DNA of 64,000 nucleotides from the NCBI RefSeq assembly GCF_024172095.1, contig NZ_JAMZDX010000004.1:620001-684000 (forward strand), given 5' to 3'. This DNA is from Kitasatospora cinereorecta. GTDB taxonomy: Bacteria > Actinomycetota > Actinomycetes > Streptomycetales > Streptomycetaceae. The position numbers and the translations under genes were made by a program. Below the pieces are notes generated by a model that saw nothing but the letters and a program-made list of their open reading frames with translations, did no database searches and was not told the DNA's origin. This document shows positions 34,026 to 42,538 of this stretch, in pieces (within the stretch, counting starts at the first letter, position 1; every line of letters starts with the position of its first letter).

Positions 34026-34865
34026 ATGATGACACCCCGGCCGACCGGCCCACTTCCCTCGACCGCAGCACGTCCCGACGCCGAAAACTCGACGACGCCC
34101 CACTCGGTCGATTGTCCGCCGTACTGGCAGTCCGGCCGCTACCCCGAGGCGCTGGAGGCCCTGTGGCGCAGCCACGCCCTCGCGGTCGAACTCGGCGACA
34201 CCCGCGGCGCGGCCTCCTGCCTGGTGCGGATCGGCATCGTCCACAACGCGAGCGGCGATTCGCAGAGCGGGATCGAGGCGCTGCGGCAGGCGATCCCGGT
34301 GCTGCGGGGCCTCGGGGAGCGCCGCGACGAGGCGAACGCGCTGGGCAACCTCGGCTACTTCCTGTCCCTGGTCGGCCGCTCCGAGGAGGCACTGGACACC
34401 CTGCGCGAATCGGCCGCCGTCGCCCGCGAGATCGACGACCGGCGCAGCGAGGCGCACGCCCTGGTCGGGCTCGGCCAGACCCTGCTGGGTCTCGGACGGC
34501 CCGGCGAGGCCTTCGACCACCTGCGCGGGGGGCTGGCGGCGGCCCGCGACTGCCAGGACTTCAGCGGCGAGGCGGAGGCCCTGATCGAACTGGCCGACGC
34601 GCTGCTGCGGCTCGACCTGGCGGGCCCGGCCCTGGACCACGCCCGGCAGGCGGACCGCCCCGACCTGCGGGCCACCCTGCACAACCGGCTGGGGGCCATC
34701 CACCGGGCGACCGGCGACCCGGCGTTGGCGGCCGAACACCACGCCCTGGCCCTGGAGTTGGCGCTGCGCCTCGGCAGCCGGACCGAGCAGGACGCCGCGC
34801 GCGAGGGCCTGTCCCTGGCCCAGGAGCACCTCGCGGTCGAGGGCCCGAACGAGAGGACCCGGTAA
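34026..34865 (+). CDS. TPR protein, possible remnant of larger activator
   Basis: The 279-residue protein consists of about five tetratricopeptide repeats (RYPEALEALWRSHALAVELG, ESGI-type GDSQSGIEALRQAIPVL, RSEEALDTLRESAAVARE and so on) after a 30-residue low-complexity N-terminus. It has no DNA-binding or NB-ARC domain. This resembles the C-terminal TPR block of SARP/AfsR or LuxR-type activators, and the first repeat is entered mid-helix, so it could be a truncated remnant. The divergent Lrp gene starts only 41 bp away. Confidence 0.55.
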   Translation: MMTPRPTGPLPSTAARPDAENSTTPHSVDCPPYWQSGRYPEALEALWRSHALAVELGDTRGAASCLVRIGIVHNASGDSQSGIEALRQAIPVLRGLGERRDEANALGNLGYFLSLVGRSEEALDTLRESAAVAREIDDRRSEAHALVGLGQTLLGLGRPGEAFDHLRGGLAAARDCQDFSGEAEALIELADALLRLDLAGPALDHARQADRPDLRATLHNRLGAIHRATGDPALAAEHHALALELALRLGSRTEQDAAREGLSLAQEHLAVEGPNERTR

Positions 34866-34870
34866 CCCGG

Positions 34871-34912
34871 GAGCGTCGGCCCCACCACCCGGCGGTGGTG
34901 GGGCCGACGCTC
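34871..34912. terminator. Bidirectional terminator
   Basis: A perfect 19-bp stem (GAGCGTCGGCCCCACCACC and complement) with a 4-nt CGGC loop lies between two convergent genes. It is the strongest hairpin I found in the window. Confidence 0.8.
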
Positions 34913-34955
34913 TCCCCCGATGCTTCCCCGATGTTCCCCCGATCCCGAGAGACGG

Positions 34956-35396
34956 TCAGACGCAGCGCGGGCAGGGCGGGAAGACGGAGATCGGCCGGCT
35001 CTCGCCGCCGTACCAGTAGGTGGGGCTGGTGAAGTACGACACGGCGTAGTACGTGCCGTAGGGGACGGTGACCGGGTTGGAGCTGACGTGGCCGTGCGGG
35101 CCGTTCACACCCCAGGCGCAGTTCTCACTGCCCGGAACGTCGTGCTGGCTGCCGTCCACGACCTTCACGCAGAGGTTGATCGTGGTGTTGTTCCCGCCGG
35201 AGGTGTCGGCGGTGGCGGTCAGGGTGCGGCCGCCGTCGCCGCTGATACAGGTGTGCACGTTCAGGCCGTCCGCGGACACATCGGGGTTGCGGCAGACCCT
35301 CCCAGTGGTGTTGGCGCTCGCGGTGCCGGCGCTGAACAGGCCGGCCGTCGCGACGAGGGCGATCACGGCGGAGGATGCGGCAAGGCGGAGCTTCAA
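34956..35396 (-). CDS. Secreted Cys-containing small protein, TTG start
   Basis: The 146-residue protein has a Sec signal peptide (KLRLAASSAVIALVATAGLF, cleavage probably after TASA near 28) and a mature domain with six Cys, ending CPRC. It starts at a TTG (35394-35396) with GGAG 5 nt upstream; the nearby ATG at 35405-35407 opens only a 4-codon frame. No family is recognised; the Tyr- and Cys-rich beta-type sequence suits a secreted stress or inhibitor-like protein, as speculation. Confidence 0.75.
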   Translation of the reverse strand: MKLRLAASSAVIALVATAGLFSAGTASANTTGRVCRNPDVSADGLNVHTCISGDGGRTLTATADTSGGNNTTINLCVKVVDGSQHDVPGSENCAWGVNGPHGHVSSNPVTVPYGTYYAVSYFTSPTYWYGGESRPISVFPPCPRCV

Positions 35397-35417
35397 GGCG
35401 TCTCCATTCGACGTCCG

Positions 35418-35444
35418 GCGGCGGGGCCCCTTCGGCCCCGCCGC
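35418..35444 (-). terminator. Terminator after DacB-like gene
   Basis: GCGGCGGGGCC, 5-nt loop, GGCCCCGCCGC: a perfect 11-bp stem between the peptidase stop and the secreted-protein start. Confidence 0.55.
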
Positions 35445-35528
35445 GCTGCTGCGCCCAACCCTGGCAACCGCCGCTCACGGCCGGCTTACCGCTCGCTTAC
35501 ACCTCCGACGACCGGCGGTGGTGCCCGG

Positions 35529-37127
35529 TCAGCGGTGGTGGTGTTCGGCGGCGGAGGCCTGTTCCTGGAGCAGGGCGGAGATCTGGTTGACGTCGTCGAA
35601 GATGCTGATGAAGCTCGTCAGGTCGGCACTGGAGGCGCCGGTGACGCCGATGTAGAAGAGGTGGAGGCAGCCGCCGTCCGTCTGCAGGTAGCCGGCCTCC
35701 TCCTGGGCACTGGCCGCGATCCGCTGGTTGAGCTCGTCCAGCCCCAGGACGGTGCCCGGCTTGGCGAACACCTTGCCCTTCGCCGGGCAGTCGGTGGTGC
35801 AGGAGATCCCGTTGCTGCCGTCGACCCCGAGGATCGGCAGGGACAGCCGGAAGGCGTCCGCGTACGGGGTGCCCAGCCAGTACGCGAGGAGCTGGTCGAG
35901 GCCGCTCGGGGTGGCCCGCTCGGCCGCCACGCCGCCGCGCCCGTCGGCGAGTTGGAACTGGGTCGGGTCGACATGCGCGACGTCTGCCAGGAAGTCGTGC
36001 TCGATCGGGAAGGCGTCGAAGCAGTTGCGGCTGCCGTGCTCGACGGCCATGTTGCACAGGGCGAGGTTGGCGCCGAGGTTGTGGCTGACCTTCAGGATCA
36101 GCTTGGCGTACTGGCTGTACGGCGGGGAGACGTACGCGGCCACCTGCGGGTCGCCGTCGTAGGAGGCGGGCAGGGCGTCCTGCGGGTTGGGCCCGGTCGG
36201 ATCCGCGGTGACGGCGACGCCCGCGCGGCCGAGCGCCTCGATCAGCGCGGTGCGGGCGAAGGCGTTGGGGTCCTGGATGTTGGACACCTTCAGCAGCGGC
36301 TGGGCGTCGGCGGCGATCGTGCCGGACAGCGCGATCCGGGTGCCGTCGGGCGAGGCGGTGACGTGGATGTCGGTCGTCCCGCCCGCCTCGACGGTCTGCA
36401 CGGTCGATGTGACCTGGTAGGGGGCGACCTGGGGCCGCCACAGCAGCTGGGCGGGCTGCCCGGCGGTGGTGGGGGTGGTGAGCAGGTCGATCAGGTTGTC
36501 GTTGATGATCATCGGGGTGGGCTGCGGGTCCAGCGCCGGGGGCTGGAACAGCCGCGGGTCGACGATCACATCGCCGTTGACCCGGGTGATGCCCGCGTCG
36601 CGCACCTGCTGGGCGATCTGGTTCAGGCCGGCCAGCGGGTTCTCGGGGGTGAGGCTGGCCCCGGGCAGGTTCGCCTCGGTGTGGTCGATGTCGGTGTAGT
36701 CCACCGAGCCGTCGGGCTTGGTGCGCCCGCCCATGGTCAGGTCGCCCTGGGCGACCATGGCCAGGTTCCCGTTCAGCGTCGAGCCGTCGCGGGCCCCGGT
36801 GGCCAGCACGGGGGTGGTGAAGCGGTGGTCGGGGCCGAGGGTGTGCAGGGCCGAGGAGATGGTGACCAGCTTGGTGGTCGAGCCGGGGATGAAGAACTGG
36901 TCCGCGTTCCGGGAGTGGATCACCTTCCCGCTCGCGACGTCGATCTCCAGCACACCCCACTGCGCGTGCTCGTAGCCGGGCTTGTGCATGATCGCCTCGA
37001 TGGCGGGCCCGAGGTCGTCGTCGTGCGCCAGGGCGGTCGGGCCGGTGACGACCGAGGCCGCCACGGCCGCGAGTGTTGCACCGGCGGCGCACAGGGCCCG
37101 TACCCGGCCGCGGATCGTCGGTCTCAT
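35529..37127 (-). CDS. dacB: D-Ala-D-Ala carboxypeptidase, DacB/PBP4-like
   Basis: The 532-residue exported protein has a signal peptide (~1-34) and a PBP4-type transpeptidase fold that trims peptidoglycan stem peptides. Active-site motifs: PGSTTK (SxxK), VSHNLGAN (SxN) and AKPGTVLG, where KTG is normal; here Thr is Pro. The inserted domain lies between SxxK and SxN, as in PBP4. A disulfide-like CTTDC is near the third motif. The ATG at 37127 precedes the signal. The KPG change could lower activity or reflect a streptomycete subfamily. Confidence 0.87.
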   Translation of the reverse strand: MRPTIRGRVRALCAAGATLAAVAASVVTGPTALAHDDDLGPAIEAIMHKPGYEHAQWGVLEIDVASGKVIHSRNADQFFIPGSTTKLVTISSALHTLGPDHRFTTPVLATGARDGSTLNGNLAMVAQGDLTMGGRTKPDGSVDYTDIDHTEANLPGASLTPENPLAGLNQIAQQVRDAGITRVNGDVIVDPRLFQPPALDPQPTPMIINDNLIDLLTTPTTAGQPAQLLWRPQVAPYQVTSTVQTVEAGGTTDIHVTASPDGTRIALSGTIAADAQPLLKVSNIQDPNAFARTALIEALGRAGVAVTADPTGPNPQDALPASYDGDPQVAAYVSPPYSQYAKLILKVSHNLGANLALCNMAVEHGSRNCFDAFPIEHDFLADVAHVDPTQFQLADGRGGVAAERATPSGLDQLLAYWLGTPYADAFRLSLPILGVDGSNGISCTTDCPAKGKVFAKPGTVLGLDELNQRIAASAQEEAGYLQTDGGCLHLFYIGVTGASSADLTSFISIFDDVNQISALLQEQASAAEHHHR

Positions 37128-37376
37128 GCGTTCCGCCGTTTCTGGGGTCGGGGACCCCGGGTCGCGAGGGCCCCGCCGATCGGCACCGGGGCGACGGCGG
37201 CCCGCGTCGCACGGGCCGTGGGCCACCGGGCGGCAACCGCCGCGGCGCTCCTGGCGGCATCGTAGGAACCGCAGCGGCCCAGGTCCCGCCACCGGCAGCC
37301 GCGCTGACGGCGTGTGGGCCGAATGTCATCCGGTCGGACGATCACCGACGCACCCGTACGGCCTGCCGGCGGACAG

Positions 37377-37413
37377 CGCGAAGGCCCCCACCGTCCGGGC
37401 GGGGGCCTTCGCG
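37377..37413 (-). terminator. Terminator after alpha-galactosidase
   Basis: A 13-bp perfect stem (CGCGAAGGCCCCC and complement) with an 11-nt loop lies 24 bp past the GH27 stop codon. Confidence 0.65.
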
Positions 37414-37436
37414 GGACATCGGGGCCCGACCGGGCG

Positions 37437-39521
37437 TCAGGAGACGACGGTCCAGCTCTGGCCGGCGGCCGACGGGTCGGCCGGGTTCGTCATCACGACC
37501 GAGCCCGCCGCGCCGGCGGAGGCGTCCAGGACCAGGCCGTTGCCGACGTTGGTGAGGGTGAGGGCCCCGGAGCCGTTCCGGGTGACCCGCCACTTCTGCC
37601 ACGGGTTGTCGGCGTACGCGGTGAGCAGGTAGGCGCTGCCGACGCCGGATCCGGCGGACAGCACGGTGTGCGCCTGGGTACCGGTCCAGCAGTTGTCGGT
37701 GATCTGCACGGTGCCGTCGGCGTTCGGGGTGAAGAGCCACTGCTCGGAGGTGTGGGTGCTGTCGTAGGCGTTGATGTCGGCGTTGGCTCCGACGGCGGCA
37801 CTGCAGGTGCCCTGGACCTCCAGGACCTGGCCGCCCGTCCCGCCGGCCGAGATGCTGTGGTAGCGGCCGTCGCCGACGATCGCCGCACCCTGACCGGAGC
37901 CCGAGCCGCCGGTGCCGGCGCTGATCCGGTAGAGCGCGGTGCCGTGGGCGGGGATCCAACTGCCGCCGAGGGTACCGGTGGTGGTGCCGGTGGCGCCGCT
38001 CCAGACCTCCCGGTAGCCGTAGCCGGATCCGGTCAGGCCGAGCTGGCCGAGGGTGACGCTGGGCATCGCCCAGTGGTCGGGGTCCTGGTTGACCAGCGCG
38101 ACGGCGAGGTCGCCGTTGGCCAGCTCCCGCTTCAGGACCACCGGGGCGGTGGCGGAGGCGGGCGGGTTGCCGACCAGGGTGGCGGGCCGGGCGAGCGCGT
38201 CCTGGTCGATGGCGATCACGTCGCGGTTCTTCATGAGCCAGACGGCGGAGGCGCTGATGCCGGTGGACCAGGTGTAGCCGTCCGCGGTGTGCCGGGAGTC
38301 GGCGGCGGTGCGCAGGTCGGCGCCGGAGATCAGCGGCGCGGCCATCATCGACAGCACGGACAGCTCGGTGCGCGACTCGTCGTCGGTGAACGGCTTGTGG
38401 CCCTTGTAGGTGTCGGTGACGCCCCAGACGCCGTACACGTCCTGCCAGCCGGTGAACATCATGTCCAGGTCGTTCCAGCTGCCGGGGCGCACGTTGCCCG
38501 GGTACTTCAGGGCGGTCTGCAGCTGGCCGTTGTAGAGCACCCCGTCCAGTTCGCTGTCGCGGTCGCCGCCGATCCGGCACAGGTTGGCGACCTGGCCGCA
38601 CCAGACGCCGGTCGGCGCGTAGCCCGGGGACTGGTGCGCCGGTGTGCCGGCCGCCTGGATCACCGGGTCGGTGCGGGCCGGGTCGGCCGGGTCCAGCAGG
38701 TACGGGATGCCGGTGTGGGCGGGCTGCGCGGACAGGCTCAGGGTGACCTTCGGCCTGCCCTGGGCGGCGGTGGCCGCGTCGAGGGCGCGCTGGAAGTCCT
38801 GGGTGCGGGCGTAGATGGACCGGGTGAGCTCCCGGCCCTCGCCCTGCGGGTAGTAGGTGTAGCCGTCCGGGCCCTGGATGGTCGGGCCGTACGGGCAGTC
38901 GTCGTACTTGACGAAGTCGACGCCCCAGGAGACGAAGTCGGCCGCGTCGGTGGCCTCGTGGCCCAGGCTGCCGGGATGGCCCTGGCAGGTGGTGTAGGTG
39001 TCGGTCGCGTAAAGGCCGAACTTCATGCCCTTGCTGTGGGCGTACCAGGCGAGGTACTGGATGCCGTTCACCGTACGGCCGTTGACGGTCTGTGCGGGGA
39101 AGTTGCGCGGGTCGGGCACCAGGTGCCCGCTGGTGGGGTCGTTGCCGGTGCCGTCGGCGCCGCTGACCGGCCGGCCGGCGCTGTCGTACAGCTGCATCGC
39201 GCCGTCCGACGTCTTCGCGAAGTCGGCGCTCTGGCCGTCGCGGTGGCTCACCGACCAGCCGTCGTCGATGGTGACGGTGTCGTAGCCGGCCTGCACCAGG
39301 CCGTTGGCGGACATGAAGTCGATGGTCTGCCTGACCTGTTGCTGGTCGACCTGGGTGCCCAGGCTGTTCCAGGAGTTCCAACCCATCGGCGGGGTGAGGG
39401 CGTTGCCGTTGCCGAGGGCGGCGGCCGGGACGGCCGCGCCCGCAGTCAGCACGCCGAGGCCGGCGGCGGCCAGCGCGAGGGTGGTGAGGGTGGAGGCAAG
39501 ACGGTGGACGGGGGTGCGCAT
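37437..39521 (-). CDS. Secreted GH27 alpha-galactosidase with ricin-type CBM13
   Basis: The 694-residue exported enzyme has a signal peptide (~1-38) and then the GH27 barrel: TPPMGWNSWN, DTVTIDDGW, VDFVKYDDC (nucleophile Asp) and SWNDLDMMFTG (acid/base Asp). A beta-sandwich follows, then a ricin-B/CBM13 domain (last ~140 residues, with QGTCSAAVGANADINAYD and QKWRV). It releases galactose from galactosides or galactomannan. The ATG at 39521 has GGAG 9 nt upstream. The strong palindrome at 39562-39580 in its promoter suggests sugar-responsive repression by a GntR/LacI-type protein encoded elsewhere. Confidence 0.93.
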   Translation of the reverse strand: MRTPVHRLASTLTTLALAAAGLGVLTAGAAVPAAALGNGNALTPPMGWNSWNSLGTQVDQQQVRQTIDFMSANGLVQAGYDTVTIDDGWSVSHRDGQSADFAKTSDGAMQLYDSAGRPVSGADGTGNDPTSGHLVPDPRNFPAQTVNGRTVNGIQYLAWYAHSKGMKFGLYATDTYTTCQGHPGSLGHEATDAADFVSWGVDFVKYDDCPYGPTIQGPDGYTYYPQGEGRELTRSIYARTQDFQRALDAATAAQGRPKVTLSLSAQPAHTGIPYLLDPADPARTDPVIQAAGTPAHQSPGYAPTGVWCGQVANLCRIGGDRDSELDGVLYNGQLQTALKYPGNVRPGSWNDLDMMFTGWQDVYGVWGVTDTYKGHKPFTDDESRTELSVLSMMAAPLISGADLRTAADSRHTADGYTWSTGISASAVWLMKNRDVIAIDQDALARPATLVGNPPASATAPVVLKRELANGDLAVALVNQDPDHWAMPSVTLGQLGLTGSGYGYREVWSGATGTTTGTLGGSWIPAHGTALYRISAGTGGSGSGQGAAIVGDGRYHSISAGGTGGQVLEVQGTCSAAVGANADINAYDSTHTSEQWLFTPNADGTVQITDNCWTGTQAHTVLSAGSGVGSAYLLTAYADNPWQKWRVTRNGSGALTLTNVGNGLVLDASAGAAGSVVMTNPADPSAAGQSWTVVS

Positions 39522-39561
39522 GCGCGACTCCAGCGTGGGGGGTGGGGGTGCCTCGACAGCA

Positions 39562-39580
39562 GTGCAATACGATATTGCAC
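39562..39580. promoter_or_regulatory. Operator-like palindrome before alpha-galactosidase
   Basis: GTGCAATA-CGA-TATTGCAC has perfect 8-bp arms and a 3-nt centre, 41-59 bp before the GH27 start. It is in an AT-rich island, and an AsnC/GntR/LacI-type repressor is the likely ligand. Confidence 0.6.
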
Positions 39581-39627
39581 ACCCCAAGAGCCCACAAGGG
39601 TCAACACAATCGATCACAAGCGATCAG

Positions 39628-39927
39628 TCAGGACGCGCAGTCGACGCAGATCGGCTGACCGTTCTTGTCCTCACCGGCGAGCTGGGCACGGTGGTGGACG
39701 AGGAAGCAGGTCATGCAGGTGAACTCGTCCTGCTGCAGCGGCACGACCCGGACGGTGAGCTCTTCGCCGGACAGGTCCGCGCCCGGCAGCTCAAGTCCCT
39801 CGACGGCCTCCGCGTCCACGTCGACCGCGGAACTCTGCTTGTCGTCGCGCTGGCTCTTCAGCGCCTCGATGCTGTCGTCGTTGCTCTCGTCGCCGGTGTC
39901 ACGCGGGGCGTCGTAGTCGGTTGCCAA
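39628..39927 (-). CDS. DUF4193 zinc-ribbon protein
   Basis: The 99-residue protein is conserved in streptomycetes: it starts with ATDYDAPR, has an acidic middle (LELPGADLSGEELTVRV) and a C-terminal zinc ribbon with CMTC and CVDC pairs. It is probably a small nucleic-acid- or RNA-polymerase-related factor, but function is unknown. The start is a TTG at 39927, matching the MATDYD-type start of homologues; GGAGG lies about 14 nt upstream with GCAGGT closer. Confidence 0.9.
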   Translation of the reverse strand: MATDYDAPRDTGDESNDDSIEALKSQRDDKQSSAVDVDAEAVEGLELPGADLSGEELTVRVVPLQQDEFTCMTCFLVHHRAQLAGEDKNGQPICVDCAS

Positions 39928-40126
39928 GGCGGTACCTGCTCCTCCGGGGTCGCCCGAGTACCGACGCACGCCGCGCGACGGTCGCGCTCGGGAGTCCGCG
40001 ACCGGCCCGCCTCCCTCCAGCATCACCAGCAAACCGGCACCACGTCCACCGGCCACCGCCCGGCGCGCGGCCACACGGGTGCGGCCGCCGTCCTCACGCC
40101 GAGGCCGACCGGCCCCGAGCGGCGGC

Positions 40127-40861
40127 TCAGCGTCCGGCCGGCACCGCCGACCGGGGCCGGCCCGCCGGCGCCCCGCCCGCCGTACGCCACCAGCGGCGCG
40201 ACGCGCGCGCGGCCAGGGCGGCGCCGGCGGCATTGACCAGGACGTCGTCCACGGAGGACACCCGGTCCAGCCATAGCACGTACTGCGCGGTCTCGATCAG
40301 CACCGAGCACGCCACCCCCAGCACCAGCACCCGCCGCACCGACGCCAGCGCCGTGAACCGCACCGGGGCGAAGAACCCCAGCGCAGCGAGAACCAGCAGG
40401 TTGCCGACGACCTGGACGATCGCCGTCACCGGGGCACCCGCGACCACCTCGATCAGGTCCCGCAGCGGCACCAGGCTCACCCGGCGCGGCGCCACCCCGG
40501 CCCCGCTGCCCGGCAGCATGGTCATCCACACCCACGGCACCGTCCCGTAGACCATGCCGACCTCCGCCAGCGACCTGCGTCGCGCCCATTCCGGCGCGAC
40601 GCCGGCGGCCGTGCGGCGGCGGGCCGACACCCACACCACCAGCGCGGCCAGCGGCAGCGCAGCCACCGTGAGCACCACGACGCCGTTGACCGTGCCGACC
40701 CAGGCGTGCCACCCCGTGTGGCGGTGGCGCAGCGGGCGCTGCGCGACGAAGGCGACGAGCGCCGCGCCGAGGGTCGCCGACGCGGCGAGCACGGCCCGGC
40801 GGATACGGCGGATACGGCGGGTGCGGCGGGCCGGTGCGGGGAGTGCTGCGGTGTGGTCCAT
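40127..40861 (-). CDS. VanZ-family membrane protein
   Basis: The 244-residue protein has about five spans and the VanZ core: PWVWMTMLPGSG, RVSLVPLRDLIE, QVVGNLLVLAALGFFAP and ETAQYVLWLDRVSSVDDVLVNAAGAALA. VanZ proteins are associated with low-level glycopeptide tolerance, but the chromosomal homologues have no set role. The N-terminus is basic. The ATG at 40861 starts it; an upstream reading adds Arg/Pro sequence. Confidence 0.88.
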   Translation of the reverse strand: MDHTAALPAPARRTRRIRRIRRAVLAASATLGAALVAFVAQRPLRHRHTGWHAWVGTVNGVVVLTVAALPLAALVVWVSARRRTAAGVAPEWARRRSLAEVGMVYGTVPWVWMTMLPGSGAGVAPRRVSLVPLRDLIEVVAGAPVTAIVQVVGNLLVLAALGFFAPVRFTALASVRRVLVLGVACSVLIETAQYVLWLDRVSSVDDVLVNAAGAALAARASRRWWRTAGGAPAGRPRSAVPAGR

Positions 40862-40896
40862 GGCTCCGCTGGGGTAGGTCGGTCGGGGCCCGCACA

Positions 40897-41703
40897 TTAT
40901 GTCGCCGGGAGTCGGGCCGCCCGGTAGCGGCCCGGGGTCGTTCCGACGACGGCGGTGAACGCCGCGATGAAGCCGCTGGGGTTGGCCCAGCCGCAGGCGT
41001 GGGCGGTCCGGACGGTGTCGTGGCCGTCGGCGAGGAGCACCAGCGCGTGGTGGATGCGCAGTTGGGTGCGCCACTCGTAGAAGGTCATACCGAGCTCGTC
41101 ACGGAACAGCCGGCTGAGGGTGCGGGCGCCGGCCCCGACCGTCCGCCCGAGTTCGGCCAGCGTGGCGTTGTCCGCCGGGTTCTCCGACAGCCTCCGGGCG
41201 ACGGCCCGCAGTCGGTCGTCCCGCGGCTCCGGCAGGTGCAGGGGCTGCTCAGGTGCCTCGCGGAGTTCGTCGACGAGGACGCGCAGGAGGCGGGTGCGTG
41301 CGGAGCGGTTGTGGCCGGGCGCGGCGCCGTCGTGGTCGCGGGGGCGGGTCAGGGCGAGCAGGACTTCGCGGGCCAGGCCGGAGGCCTGGAAGACGGCGGG
41401 ACGGTCCGGTACGAGCCGGGCGAGGGACGGCGGGAGGAAGACGATCCGCATGTCGGTTTCGCCGTGGGCGCGGTGACGGTGCGTGAACCCGGCGGGCGTC
41501 CAGGCGACCCGGTTGGCGGGAACGATCCACGTAGCGTGCTCGGTGTGGACCGTCAGGACGCCGCCGGCCGCGTACACCAGGTGTCCGCGGGCGTGCGACT
41601 GCTCCGCGCTCGCTCCGCCGGACGGCCAGAGGTGGCGCCCGCCGGACGGCCACACCTGGGAGGTCGCACCGGCGCTCCGGCGGGGTTGGCGGTCCATGGG
41701 CAT
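40897..41703 (-). CDS. AraC-family regulator with cupin domain
   Basis: The 268-residue protein has an N-terminal cupin-type sensor (HARGHLVYAAGGVLTV, RVAWTPAGFTHRHRA) and a C-terminal double HTH (NATLAELGRTVGAGARTLSRLF and TAHACGWANPSGFIAAFTAVVGTTPGRYR). This is the NimR-like AraC group. It is divergent from an alpha/beta hydrolase gene at 41814 and probably regulates it. Confidence 0.92.
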   Translation of the reverse strand: MPMDRQPRRSAGATSQVWPSGGRHLWPSGGASAEQSHARGHLVYAAGGVLTVHTEHATWIVPANRVAWTPAGFTHRHRAHGETDMRIVFLPPSLARLVPDRPAVFQASGLAREVLLALTRPRDHDGAAPGHNRSARTRLLRVLVDELREAPEQPLHLPEPRDDRLRAVARRLSENPADNATLAELGRTVGAGARTLSRLFRDELGMTFYEWRTQLRIHHALVLLADGHDTVRTAHACGWANPSGFIAAFTAVVGTTPGRYRAARLPAT

Positions 41704-41813
41704 GACTTGGCATCGTAGCGCTAACCCGCCATGCCCCGATCCGGTGAGAGTGGTCTCCGTACCGAGTGGTCGTCAGTCGCGCTGCCCGCGGCTGGGAACG
41801 GAAGGAGCAGCAC

Positions 41814-42482
41814 ATGGCGACGTTCGTCCTGGTGCCCGGCGCCTGGAAGGGCTCCTGGTCGTACGAGGCGGTGGTCCCGCTGCTGGAGCGGGCCGGTCAC
41901 ACCGTTCACGCCCTGACCCTGACCGGTCTGCGGCCGGACGACGACGACGCGACAGTCGCGTCCGCCAACCTGGACACCCACGCCGGTGACGTCCTGCTCC
42001 ACCTCGATCGCCACCGCATCACCGGTGCGACGCTGGTCGGCCACAGCTACGCCGGGATGGTGATCGCGGCCGCCGCCGACCGCGCCGGCGGCCGGATCTC
42101 GCGCCTGGTGCACCTGGACGCCTACGTACCGCGCGACGGCGAGTCGTGCTGGTCGTCGACGAACGTGCACTTCCGGGAGGTCTTCGCGGCCGGCGCCGCC
42201 GCCACCGGCTACGCCGTGCGGCCACCGGACGGCGGCGATCCCCGGCGCCGCCCCCACCCCCTCGCCTCGTTCCTGCAGACGGTCCGCCTCACCGGCGCGG
42301 TCGACCGGATCCCCCGGCGGGAGTTCGTCCACTGCTCGGGGTGGGCGGACCGGACGCCGTTCACCGACCTGCGCACCCGGCTCCTGGCCGACCCCGGCTG
42401 GCGGGTCCACGACCTCCCCACCGGCCACGACGCCATGCACGAGGCCCCGGAGGCCGTCGCCGCGCTCCTGCTCTCCGGCTGA
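41814..42482 (+). CDS. Alpha/beta hydrolase (EstC/MenH-like)
   Basis: The 222-residue hydrolase has FVLVPGAWKGSWSYE at the start (oxyanion region), the nucleophile elbow LVGHSYAGM (Ser ~70) and LPTGHDAMHEAPE with the catalytic His. It belongs to the plant-HNL/EstC-type small esterases. The ATG at 41814 has a strong SD GAAGGAG. Divergence from the AraC gene, 110 bp away, suggests induction by it. Confidence 0.9.
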   Translation: MATFVLVPGAWKGSWSYEAVVPLLERAGHTVHALTLTGLRPDDDDATVASANLDTHAGDVLLHLDRHRITGATLVGHSYAGMVIAAAADRAGGRISRLVHLDAYVPRDGESCWSSTNVHFREVFAAGAAATGYAVRPPDGGDPRRRPHPLASFLQTVRLTGAVDRIPRREFVHCSGWADRTPFTDLRTRLLADPGWRVHDLPTGHDAMHEAPEAVAALLLSG

Positions 42483-42538
42483 CCTCCCTTCGTTCGGCCC
42501 AGTACTCCAGCCGTAGCTCGTGATCACGGATGGGAAGG

